From Aquirhabdus sp. (GTDB lineage Bacteria > Pseudomonadota > Gammaproteobacteria > Pseudomonadales > Moraxellaceae): a stretch of DNA of 8,103 nt. The stretch spans positions 1 through 8,103 of the forward strand of contig JASLGO010000166.1 in the NCBI GenBank assembly GCA_030150135.1, given 5' to 3'. Each line of letters begins with the position of its first letter. The first letter of the stretch is position 1. Below are positions 1-6,483 of the stretch, in pieces. The translations under genes and the position numbers were made by a program. The notes beneath the pieces were generated by a model. It was not told the DNA's origin. It saw only the letters and a list, made by a program, of their open reading frames with translations, and searched no databases.

Positions 1-1062
1 GTCTTTTTCAAATGCAAATTCAGGCGCATGAACACCGATTACAATGAGTCCTTGATCTTTGTATTTCTGCGCCCATGCATTGACATAGGGCAGGCTGCGT
101 AAGCAGTTAATACAAGAGTAAGTCCAGAAATCGACTAAGACGACTTTGCCGCGCAGGTCTGCAGCAGTGAGCGGCTTTGAGTTAAGCCATTGCACAGCAC
201 CATCAAGTGGCGGCATGATGCCTTCAATAGGTAATCCTGATGGATGTGTGTTTGTCGCGGAATTTGGCGGCGTGGCATTCGCAGTGGCGTTTACGGCATC
301 GTGCGGCATTTTGGATTGAGCTTGGTCTAAGAGGGATTGCTCAATTGTTGTGGTGCGTGTTAATGAGAGTTTGGTAAGTATGCCTGTATCGAGTCCAAGG
401 GCAATAGCCGCAACGCCAAGCAGAACCGCCACACCTAAACCACGGCGTATCCATTCACCAATACCTAGACTGTTTTTCATGGCGGTAAATACTTTTCCGC
501 CAATCAATAATGCCGCGGCGAGTGATGATGCTGCGCCAAGTGCGTAGGCAAAGAGTAAGAGCGTTGTATGGCTATTGGCACCATCTAGTGCTGCACCAGT
601 AAGAACTAACCCGAGGATTGGACCTGCACAAGGTGCCCACAATAAACCTGTGGCAATGCCTAATAAAAATGATGGAATGATGGTTCCGTAGGGGCTGGTT
701 GGTTGATCGCCAGTTTTTGCTTTTGGACGATCAGCGGATTTGAGTACGCGATTGCCGAGTGCAACAAATGGTCGAGAGAGGCGATCTGAGAGTGCAGGAA
801 AGATCAGCGTTAGTCCAAAGATTCCAAGCAGCAGAATCGCGGCAAAGCGTCCATATTGATTGGCTTGTACCGCCCAGCCACCGCCTACTGCTGCAAGTGT
901 TGCAACCACTGCAAACATGAGTGCCATGCCAAATAGCATCGGCAGGCTACTTTTAATAAACGGTTGTCCTGATCGTGCAAAAACAAAGGGCAGGACTGGC
1001 AGGATGCAAGGACTGAGAATCGTGAGCGCCCCGCCTAAATATGCCAATAAAAAGATAATCAT
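1..1062 (-). CDS. dipZ: DipZ-like thiol-disulfide electron transporter (CcdA membrane domain plus thioredoxin-like domain), C-terminus cut by window edge
   Basis: The 354 visible residues are the N-terminal part of a DipZ-type protein; the frame is still open at the left edge. Residues 1-230 are hydrophobic with about six membrane segments and carry the two CcdA/DsbD-type cysteines: C19 in LSPCILP and C145 in WAPCAGP. A Thr/Ala/Asn-rich linker (about 235-285) leads to a thioredoxin/TlpA-like domain with the active site at C317-I-N-C320, inside VDFWTYSCINCLRS, which is typical of DipZ. By family knowledge such proteins pass electrons from cytoplasmic thioredoxin across the inner membrane to periplasmic thiols. 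DipZ proteins often have a further C-terminal domain, which would lie outside the window. The ATG follows the msrA stop after one base, so translation is probably coupled. Context suggests that MsrA and MsrB are its partners; this is inference. The alternative reading, a cytochrome c biogenesis role, seems less likely since no ccm gene is visible. Confidence 0.9.
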   Translation of the reverse strand, partial: MIIFLLAYLGGALTILSPCILPVLPFVFARSGQPFIKSSLPMLFGMALMFAVVATLAAVGGGWAVQANQYGRFAAILLLGIFGLTLIFPALSDRLSRPFVALGNRVLKSADRPKAKTGDQPTSPYGTIIPSFLLGIATGLLWAPCAGPILGLVLTGAALDGANSHTTLLLFAYALGAASSLAAALLIGGKVFTAMKNSLGIGEWIRRGLGVAVLLGVAAIALGLDTGILTKLSLTRTTTIEQSLLDQAQSKMPHDAVNATANATPPNSATNTHPSGLPIEGIMPPLDGAVQWLNSKPLTAADLRGKVVLVDFWTYSCINCLRSLPYVNAWAQKYKDQGLIVIGVHAPEFAFEKD

Positions 1063-1072
1063 TTTATTCTCC
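1063..1072 (-). promoter_or_regulatory. Ribosome binding site of dipZ, inside the end of msrA
   Basis: On the minus strand GGAGAA (1072-1067) lies four bases before the dipZ ATG and overlaps the last codons and stop of msrA. The same GGAGAA core precedes msrB. The overlap supports translational coupling of msrA and dipZ. Confidence 0.75.
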
Positions 1073-1789
1073 AACGAGCACTGGTTTTACGCGATAGTCC
1101 GCAGGATAGAGGCGTTTTAGATTCTCTATTTTGGGTATGTCGTTGATGGCGATATACGGATTGTTTGGGTGCAAGGTTAAGTAGTTCTGATGATAATCCT
1201 CAGCGCTATAGAATCCTTTAAGTGGATTAATTTGTGTCACGATACGATCATGAAAGATCTTTGCTTCAGTGAGCTGTGAGACATAGGCTTGCGCAACTTT
1301 TTGTTGTGCAGGACTGGTATACCAGATTGCTGAACGATATTGCGTGCCTGTATCTGGGCCTTGGAAGTTGAGCTCTGTGGGATCATGCGCAACGGAGAAG
1401 TAAATACGTAGTAATTCACCAAATGAAACTTGCTGCGGATCAAACTCAACTTGAACTGATTCAGCATGACCTGTGTCACCGTTTGATACGGTTTCATATT
1501 GGGCGGTTGCTGCGCTGCCACCTGCATAACCAGAAGTTGCGCGTGTTACGCCCTTAACATGTTGGAAAACGCCTTGTACGCCCCAAAAGCATCCGCCAGA
1601 GAAAACTACAACTTCATGGTGACCTGTAGCAGGCTCATCAATGCTGGGCTGAGGCAGTACGCGGTTGACCTCGTGTGCACAGGCCGTGAGTGACAGGCAG
1701 ATGGTGATTGGAAAAATCAGGACTTGGGCAGCTTTTGTAATGGCTGTTTGAACGTTGCTTTGCAATGTATTGCTTTTTACCGTGTTCAT
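1064..1789 (-). CDS. msrA: Peptide-methionine (S)-S-oxide reductase MsrA, predicted lipoprotein
   Basis: This 241-residue MsrA reduces the S epimer of methionine sulfoxide. The catalytic motif is G65-G-C67-F-W-G, and the family landmarks follow: YAGG (88-91), GHAE (107-110), a DPT/GPDTGTQYRS block (136-153) and SAEDYHQNY (195-203). Residues about 20-37 form a hydrophobic signal ending in a lipobox, L34-T-A-C37, so the mature protein should be lipidated at C37 and anchored in the envelope facing the periplasm. Ala at +2 does not look like an inner-membrane retention signal. No cysteine follows C67, so the C-terminal resolving cysteine found in many MsrAs is absent. Recycling would then need direct attack by an external thiol, probably the DipZ thioredoxin domain. 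The ATG has a modest AGGT site nine bases upstream. It is the middle gene of an operon, 18 bp after msrB and 1 bp before dipZ. Confidence 0.95.
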   Translation of the reverse strand: MNTVKSNTLQSNVQTAITKAAQVLIFPITICLSLTACAHEVNRVLPQPSIDEPATGHHEVVVFSGGCFWGVQGVFQHVKGVTRATSGYAGGSAATAQYETVSNGDTGHAESVQVEFDPQQVSFGELLRIYFSVAHDPTELNFQGPDTGTQYRSAIWYTSPAQQKVAQAYVSQLTEAKIFHDRIVTQINPLKGFYSAEDYHQNYLTLHPNNPYIAINDIPKIENLKRLYPADYRVKPVLVGE

Positions 1790-1807
1790 GATGTTTTTAC
1801 CTATAGT

Positions 1808-2368
1808 TCAAGCGCGAGGAGCGAAGCGTAGTGCAACAGAGTTCATGCAATAGCGGAGCCCTGTCGGTTTAGGGCCATCCGTAAAGACATGCCCTAGATG
1901 TGCATCACAGCGTGTGCATGAGACAGCCGTGCGCTCCATGCCTAATGTGAAGTCATCGGTTTTGGTGATATTTTCTTCGGCGATGGGTTGATAAAAACTA
2001 GGCCATCCCGTTCCTGATTCGAACTTAGTACGAGAGTCATATAATGCAGTGCCACAGCAGATGCATTGGAATATTCCTGCACGATGTTCATTCAATAATT
2101 TCCCACTAAAAGGTCTCTCTGTGCCTTCGTGACGAGCGACTTCAAAAGATTCCTCTGAAAGTTGAGCGCGCCACTGGGTATCGGTTTTAACAATTTTTGG
2201 AACTTGTACGCGACCAGTGCGGATTCCAGCAGGTGAGAACGTCACAATCCAAACGTCCTTAGGTTTTTCGGCTTGAGCTGTGCTAGACATAAAGCTTCCG
2301 ATTGAGGCAGCAGTTGCAGCAGAAACAGCAACCGTTAAGAAATTACGACGAGAATAGTGGTGAGTCAT
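1808..2368 (-). CDS. msrB: Peptide-methionine (R)-S-oxide reductase MsrB with Tat signal peptide
   Basis: MsrB reduces the R epimer of methionine sulfoxide, complementing MsrA. From the chosen ATG it has 186 residues. The N-terminus has a twin-arginine motif, S6-R-R-N-F-L11, a hydrophobic stretch, and a signal-peptidase site after A31-Q-A33. It is therefore predicted to be exported folded into the periplasm, which fits its structural zinc. Zinc ligands are C102/C105 and C151/C154; C104 is an extra cysteine inside the first pair. Other landmarks are GTGWPSF (119-125), HLGHVF and the catalytic cysteine C174 in RYCMNSVALRF. An in-frame ATG at 2452 would add 28 residues in front of the Tat motif. 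I preferred 2368 because GGAGAA lies six bases upstream and the twin arginines then sit at the normal place. This is the first gene of the msrB-msrA-dipZ operon. Confidence 0.95.
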   Translation of the reverse strand: MTHHYSRRNFLTVAVSAATAASIGSFMSSTAQAEKPKDVWIVTFSPAGIRTGRVQVPKIVKTDTQWRAQLSEESFEVARHEGTERPFSGKLLNEHRAGIFQCICCGTALYDSRTKFESGTGWPSFYQPIAEENITKTDDFTLGMERTAVSCTRCDAHLGHVFTDGPKPTGLRYCMNSVALRFAPRA

Positions 2369-2380
2369 TTTTGGTTCTCC
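2369..2380 (-). promoter_or_regulatory. Ribosome binding site that fixes the msrB start
   Basis: GGAGAA on the minus strand (2380-2375) is followed by six bases and then the ATG at 2368. It decides between this start and the longer in-frame ORF from 2452, and puts the Tat motif at residues 6-11. Confidence 0.75.
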
Positions 2381-2699
2381 AAATATCAGTGTTTGCCGAA
2401 CATCAAGGTCGTTATGGTCTTTAGACGCAGGCTTTTGGAAAATGTTACACACTCGATCGCAAATTTATTTCTGATCGTAAAAGTCAGTGATATTGATGAG
2501 TTTAGATTCTAGTTTTACCTTATTTTTAGCGAGTTATCGTTGTTTTATGTATGCTGAAAATAAGGTTTAAATCGATGTCCCTGATTAACCTAGTTCTATA
2601 TCTGACTGATGAGTAGTTGTGATTCCAATATAAACGGTCATATGAATGGCGAGATGTCTGATATATTTCAATAAGGAGTTTTTATAAAAGGATTTTATC
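2381..2699. other. Intergenic region between divergent msrB and the small secreted-protein gene
   Basis: About 320 bp should hold the start signals for both directions. On the plus strand a TATAAA box (2629-2634) lies about 66 bp before the small gene, but I find no good -35 at 16-18 bp. AGGA (2689-2692), seven bases before the ATG at 2700, is a convincing ribosome binding site; a second AAGGAG (2673-2678) has no start codon at usable distance. On the minus strand I see no convincing -35/-10 pair for msrB. No hairpin terminator, repeat or RNA gene is evident. A small untranslated RNA cannot be excluded. Confidence 0.5.
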
Positions 2700-2957
2700 A
2701 TGCTCAACAATATCATCAGTGGTGTTCTGGTATTCGGATTCATGACCGTTTCTATGTCTTCAAATGCTGAGATTTTGGTCAATCACCACGGCCATTCATT
2801 TGAGGAGTATCAAGCTCGTCAAGCTGCACATCAGAAAGTCAGTCATAGACCAGCTCATCATGAGCGCCAATCTCACTACCGTAGTTATACGCAACATTCA
2901 AAAGTCGTGATTCGGTGTTTTAGCAATAAACATGGTCAACGTTATCGTGTCTGTTGA
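2700..2957 (+). CDS. Small secreted histidine-rich protein of unknown function
   Basis: I do not recognise this 85-residue protein. Residues 1-23 look like a Sec signal peptide: a short polar start, hydrophobic residues 5-17, and a plausible cleavage site after S-N-A23. The mature part, about 62 residues, holds ten histidines (29, 30, 32, 44, 49, 53, 54, 59, 66, 78), many Arg, Gln and Tyr, and almost no hydrophobic core. It ends with two cysteines, C73 and C85, the latter being the last residue, which could form a disulfide in the periplasm. The composition suggests metal or polyanion binding, but that is inference. AGGA seven bases upstream supports the ATG. It is divergent from the msr operon and 79 bp ahead of the amidase on the same strand; co-transcription with either is not shown. 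The signal peptide plus good ribosome binding site argue that it is a real gene. Confidence 0.7.
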   Translation: MLNNIISGVLVFGFMTVSMSSNAEILVNHHGHSFEEYQARQAAHQKVSHRPAHHERQSHYRSYTQHSKVVIRCFSNKHGQRYRVC

Positions 2958-3036
2958 TTAAGAAAAACTATTTTCAGCCTTGCTCTTATCGAGAATAGGG
3001 GCGGTATGGACGACAAAATTTTAATGGATTGTGTGC

Positions 3037-4524
3037 ATGAAATTCTCTGAATATGTTCAATATGATGGTTTGGGTCTGGCGAATCTGGTTGCTCGTCGTG
3101 AGGTCACTGCCGCTGAGTTGTTGCGTGTGGCGACTGAACGCACAGAAAAAACACATAAGAAGCTGAATGCGGTCATTATTCGGATGGATGAGATTGCCCA
3201 AGCCAGAGCTAAACAGACGCTGAGTGGGCCATTTGCGGGAGTTCCATTTTTAACCAAAGATCTCTTTCAGGATTATGCGGGCGTACTCAACACTAATGGC
3301 AATAAAGCGCTTAAAGCGGCAAATTATCGTCCGAGTGTTCATGCAGAGATGACTCAGCGGTGGTTGAATGCTGGAGTGGTCATTTTTGGACGAACCAATA
3401 CACCTGAGTTTGGGATCAAGGGTATTACCGAGCCTGAGGCATGGGGAGCAAGTCGTAATCCGTGGAATATCAAACATACACCTGGTGGTTCATCGGGTGG
3501 TTCTGCGGCAGCGGTTGCGGCGGGTATTGTACCAATCGCAGGTGCAAATGATGGTGGAGGGTCGATTCGTATTCCTGCGGCGTGTTGTGGTTTATTTGGC
3601 TTGAAACCTAGTCGTGGACGTACACCTTGGGGGCCATTAGTCACCGAGCAAATGCATGGTGCGGCAATGAACCATGTGGTATCTCGGACAGTGCGTGATA
3701 GCGCGGCGATGCTAGATGCAACCTTTGGCGATGAAGTTGGCTCGTTGTATCGTCTTGCACCGCCTGTTCGTCCATATTTGGAGGAAGCAAGCCTAGATCC
3801 TAAACCACTTAAAATCGCATTTTCGACACGATCACCGCTTGGTACACCTGTCGATCCTGAAGCCATTCAAGCCGTTGAAAAAACAGTAAAGTTACTGGAA
3901 TCACTTGGACATCATGTTGAAGAGGCTGAGCCTGAGATTGATGGTTTAGAGGCAGCGCATAGTTTTTTAACGCTTTGGTTCGGCAATGCGGCAATCACCG
4001 TACAAAAAGTCAAACGCGAAACGGGATGTAGTTCAGATGGTTTTGAATTAGATACGTTAGCCAGTGCTGCATTTGGTGAAGCCACACCCTCCAGCACATA
4101 TGCTCAGGCTTATATCTATGCCAATATGTGTGCCCGAAAACTTGCTGAGTTTCATCAGAAATATGATTTATGGCTGACTCCAACGATGGCGTTGCCACCT
4201 GCGCGCGTAGGAGAAGTGAGATTATCAATGATGGAAAGGATTGCGGCTAAGGCGCTAATTGCAGGGCATTTGGCAGGGCCTGTCATTAAGTTTGGCATTG
4301 CTCATAAAATGGCAGTCGATAACCTAAAATGGGTTCCATTTACTCAAATTGCTAATATCACTGGCGTTCCTGCAATGTCTGTTCCGTTGCATGTAACGTC
4401 TAAGGGTCTGCCGATGGGCGTGCAATTTATTGCGCCAATCGGAGAGGAAGGTCTGTTGTTTCAATTGGCTGGTCAATTAGAAAGGGCACAGCCATGGCAA
4501 TTGGTCGCGCCCTTTATGATGTAA
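3037..4524 (+). CDS. Amidase-signature hydrolase, resembling 6-aminohexanoate cyclic-dimer hydrolase (NylA)
   Basis: From ATG 3037 the protein has 495 residues, as expected for the amidase-signature family, which hydrolyses carbon-nitrogen bonds of amides through a Ser-cisSer-Lys triad. The triad is visible: K74 in VPFLTKDLF, S152 in the GGSSGGSAAAVAAG motif and nucleophile S176 in GANDGGGSIRIPA, the two serines being 24 residues apart as in other members. The GGGSIRIPAACCGLFGLKPSRGR-like stretch, the MHGAAMNHVVSRTVRDSA-like stretch and the triad positions recall NylA (Lys72/Ser150/Ser174 from memory). True substrate is unknown; linear or cyclic amides and amino-acid amides are all possible. 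No signal peptide is seen, so it should be cytoplasmic, and the lack of gatB/gatC nearby speaks against GatA. GTG 3031 is an alternative start two codons upstream; GGA at 3026-3028 favours ATG 3037. It is convergent with nadB, with 29 bp between stops. Confidence 0.9.
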   Translation: MKFSEYVQYDGLGLANLVARREVTAAELLRVATERTEKTHKKLNAVIIRMDEIAQARAKQTLSGPFAGVPFLTKDLFQDYAGVLNTNGNKALKAANYRPSVHAEMTQRWLNAGVVIFGRTNTPEFGIKGITEPEAWGASRNPWNIKHTPGGSSGGSAAAVAAGIVPIAGANDGGGSIRIPAACCGLFGLKPSRGRTPWGPLVTEQMHGAAMNHVVSRTVRDSAAMLDATFGDEVGSLYRLAPPVRPYLEEASLDPKPLKIAFSTRSPLGTPVDPEAIQAVEKTVKLLESLGHHVEEAEPEIDGLEAAHSFLTLWFGNAAITVQKVKRETGCSSDGFELDTLASAAFGEATPSSTYAQAYIYANMCARKLAEFHQKYDLWLTPTMALPPARVGEVRLSMMERIAAKALIAGHLAGPVIKFGIAHKMAVDNLKWVPFTQIANITGVPAMSVPLHVTSKGLPMGVQFIAPIGEEGLLFQLAGQLERAQPWQLVAPFMM

Positions 4525-4553
4525 CATGTAACAATTGAAAGCCAGTAAATCAA

Positions 4554-6248
4554 TTATTCAGTTTTAAAATCAGGCGGTACTAAAATTGAATCTTTGATTT
4601 CATTGGATAATTCAGGATAGTCGAGCGTGTAGTGCAACCCGCGAGATTCTTTACGTTGTAAAGCACAACGAACAATCATTTCACTGACTAAAGCCAAATT
4701 ACGCAGCTCGATTAGATTTTTACTCATCACATAACTTGAGTAATATTCTTCAATTTCATGCTTTAACATTTGAATGCGATTAAGTGCGCGTTGCAACCGC
4801 TTCGTGGTGCGCACGATACCGACATAGTTCCACATAAAGTGGCGTAATTCTTCCCAATTATGCAAGATTACGACATCTTCATCAGGGTGCTGTACGCGCG
4901 AGTCGTCCCATGCAGGGACATCAATTTGAACTTGAGAGTCTGGTAGTTCAGCAATTTTCTGCGTGATGTGTTTGGCAGCGCTCGCACCGAAGACAAAACA
5001 TTCAAGCAAGGAGTTGCTGGCCATGCGATTTGCGCCATGCAATCCCGTGAATGACGTTTCCCCGATAGCATATAGACCTGAAATATCTGTTTCGCTATTC
5101 AAATCGACCATCACACCGCCACAGGTATAGTGCGCAGCAGGAACGACAGGGATCTGATCTTTGGTGATATCAATCCCAAGCTCAAGTAAGCGTTCATAGA
5201 GCATTGGGAAGTGTTCTTTGACGAACTCAGGCGAACGATGTGTGATATCGAGATAGAGATGACGAACCCCGAGTCGTTTCATTTCATAGTCGATCGCACG
5301 CGCCACGATGTCACGCGGTGCAAGTTCTGCGCGCTCGTCAAATCGAGGCATGAACCGTTCGCCGTTTGGTAATCGCAAATACGCACCTTCACCGCGCATG
5401 GCTTCCGTAATGAGGAACGAGCGTGCTTTTGGGTGATACAAACAGGTTGGGTGAAATTGATTAAATTCCATGTTGGCGACGCGACAACCTGCACGCCAAG
5501 CCATTGCAATACCATCACCTGTCGCGATGTCAGGGTTGGTGGTGTACAGATAAGATTTGCTTGCGCCACCACATGCTAATGCAACAAATTGAGTCTTAAA
5601 GGTTTTTACTTTGTTCTCAACCATGTCCAGCGCGTAAATACCCACAACGCGATTGTCACCTGCTAAACCGAGTTTTTCGCTGGTAACAATATCAATTGCG
5701 GCGTAATCATTGAGAATCGTGACATTTTTACGTTTTTTGACTTGGCGAATCAATGTTGTGGAAATCGCAATGCCTGTTGCATCCGCTGCGTGGATAATAC
5801 GACGATGCGAATGTCCACCTTCACGCGTCAAATGGAGTTGTTCTTCGGCATCCAAAGTGAATCGCACGCCTTGTTTTAATAGAAAATCAACGGCTTCTCG
5901 ACCACCTTCAACCGTGAATGCAACTGCATCACGATGACACAATCCTGCACCCGCAATCAGCGTGTCTTCGATGTGGTTTTCTGTTGAGTCCGTTTCATCC
6001 AAAACAGCCGCGACACCACCCTGAGCATAATATGTACTGGCTTCGGTCAATGGTGCTTTTGCCATGACGGCAACGCGTAGATGACTCGGCAAAGAAAGCG
6101 CAAGTGTTAATCCAGCCGCACCGCTACCCACGATCATGACATCGAAATGACGATGATCTAATTCATTGTTAATTTGGGTGTTATCAGGTTGGCTAGTGCT
6201 ATTAGGGCTGACAGTGGTTGCGCTCACGGTAGAGTTAGTCGTGCTCAC
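4554..6248 (-). CDS. nadB: L-aspartate oxidase NadB
   Basis: NadB is a cytoplasmic FAD enzyme that oxidises L-aspartate to iminoaspartate, which NadA condenses with dihydroxyacetone phosphate to quinolinate for de novo NAD synthesis. From GTG 6248 it has 564 residues. Visible landmarks are the FAD dinucleotide-binding loop G41-S-G-A-A-G46, STYYAQGG (71-78), HLTREGGHSHRRI (139-151), GDGIAMAWRAGCRVANMEFNQFHPT, the active-site APRDIVARA, AAHYTCGGVMVD and GLHGANRMASNSLLE, all very close to E. coli NadB as I recall it. The start is uncertain. An ATG would only come inside the first beta strand, too late, and the longest frame begins at TTG 6335, which lies upstream of the best promoter. GTG 6248 has AAAAGG 12 bases upstream; GTG 6227 is a second option. 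The chosen start gives a 34-residue Ser/Thr/Asn-rich tail before the FAD domain, longer than in E. coli. nadA is not in the window. Confidence 0.95.
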   Translation of the reverse strand: MSTTNSTVSATTVSPNSTSQPDNTQINNELDHRHFDVMIVGSGAAGLTLALSLPSHLRVAVMAKAPLTEASTYYAQGGVAAVLDETDSTENHIEDTLIAGAGLCHRDAVAFTVEGGREAVDFLLKQGVRFTLDAEEQLHLTREGGHSHRRIIHAADATGIAISTTLIRQVKKRKNVTILNDYAAIDIVTSEKLGLAGDNRVVGIYALDMVENKVKTFKTQFVALACGGASKSYLYTTNPDIATGDGIAMAWRAGCRVANMEFNQFHPTCLYHPKARSFLITEAMRGEGAYLRLPNGERFMPRFDERAELAPRDIVARAIDYEMKRLGVRHLYLDITHRSPEFVKEHFPMLYERLLELGIDITKDQIPVVPAAHYTCGGVMVDLNSETDISGLYAIGETSFTGLHGANRMASNSLLECFVFGASAAKHITQKIAELPDSQVQIDVPAWDDSRVQHPDEDVVILHNWEELRHFMWNYVGIVRTTKRLQRALNRIQMLKHEIEEYYSSYVMSKNLIELRNLALVSEMIVRCALQRKESRGLHYTLDYPELSNEIKDSILVPPDFKTE

Positions 6249-6285
6249 GGGCGAATGGTGCCTTTTAAATCTGAATAAGAGATGA

Positions 6286-6314
6286 AGTATTAAAGATTTA
6301 TGAAAGATCTGCAA
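6286..6314 (-). promoter_or_regulatory. Candidate sigma70 promoter for nadB
   Basis: Read on the minus strand, TTGCAG (6314-6309), a 17 bp spacer and AATACT (6291-6286) would start a transcript near 6279, about 30 bases before GTG 6248. Both boxes are only partial matches (3/6 and 4/6). The position fits the GTG start and would exclude the TTG start at 6335. Confidence 0.35.
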
Positions 6315-6325
6315 GTGAAAAAGTG

Positions 6326-6341
6326 ATCGATTCAAATCGAT
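6326..6341. repeat. Perfect palindrome, 7 bp arms, in the nadB-mucD divergent region
   Basis: ATCGATT, a CA spacer, and AATCGAT form a perfect 16 bp inverted repeat ending 12 bp upstream of the candidate nadB -35 box. Its size and place fit a dimeric regulator's operator or an activator site. No regulator gene is present, so its function is inference; the arms are too close to form a useful RNA hairpin. Confidence 0.45.
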
Positions 6342-6454
6342 ATATGGCGTTTTTTGCTAAGGATTTTTGATGAATACGATCGTGCTTTGACTTGGAGGAA
6401 GATCTTTTACATCGATCATCAGAAAAACCGATTGCGATATAAAAAGAGATTTGG

Positions 6455-6483
6455 TTTACATTTCTCTCGTAATTGATTGAAAT
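6455..6483 (+). promoter_or_regulatory. Candidate sigma70 promoter for the HtrA/MucD gene
   Basis: TTTACA (5/6 match to the -35 consensus), a 17 bp spacer and TGAAAT (4/6 match to the -10) would start transcription near 6490, leaving a leader of roughly 115 bases before ATG 6608. A TAAAAT box at 6536-6541 is an alternative -10 but has no -35 at the right distance. Confidence 0.35.

Noticed and set aside
860..1120. Plus-strand ORFs at 350-547, 860-1120 and 1499-1693
   Set aside because: They are antisense to dipZ and msrA, show no ribosome site or domain, and the minus-strand proteins are unambiguous.
2369..2452. N-terminal extension of msrB from an ATG at 2452
   Set aside because: It would put 28 residues in front of the twin-arginine motif, and the internal ATG at 2368 has a strong GGAGAA site at ideal spacing.
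2585..2782. Minus-strand 65-codon ORF overlapping the start of the His-rich gene
   Set aside because: It has no signal, motif or ribosome site, whereas the plus-strand ORF has both a signal peptide and a good ribosome site.
2961..2998. Inverted repeat CTATTTTC/GAGAATAG (2968-2975, 2991-2998) as terminator
   Set aside because: The stem is AT-rich with a 15-base loop. A T-tract follows only when it is read on the minus strand, where no gene needs terminating; on the plus strand it is followed by GGGCGG.
3354..3866. 170-codon antisense reading frame inside the amidase gene
   Set aside because: It lies wholly within a gene with clear family motifs, has no family features of its own, and is best explained as a shadow frame.
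4520..4555. Tandem TGTAACA and the AATTGA/TCAATT inverted repeat between the amidase and nadB as bidirectional terminator
   Set aside because: The stem is only six AT-rich pairs with an 11-base loop and lacks a clean T-tract on either strand.
6249..6335. NadB start at TTG 6335, giving 593 residues
   Set aside because: TTG is a rare start, no ribosome site precedes it, it falls inside the palindrome and upstream of the candidate promoter, and the added residues have no counterpart in NadB.
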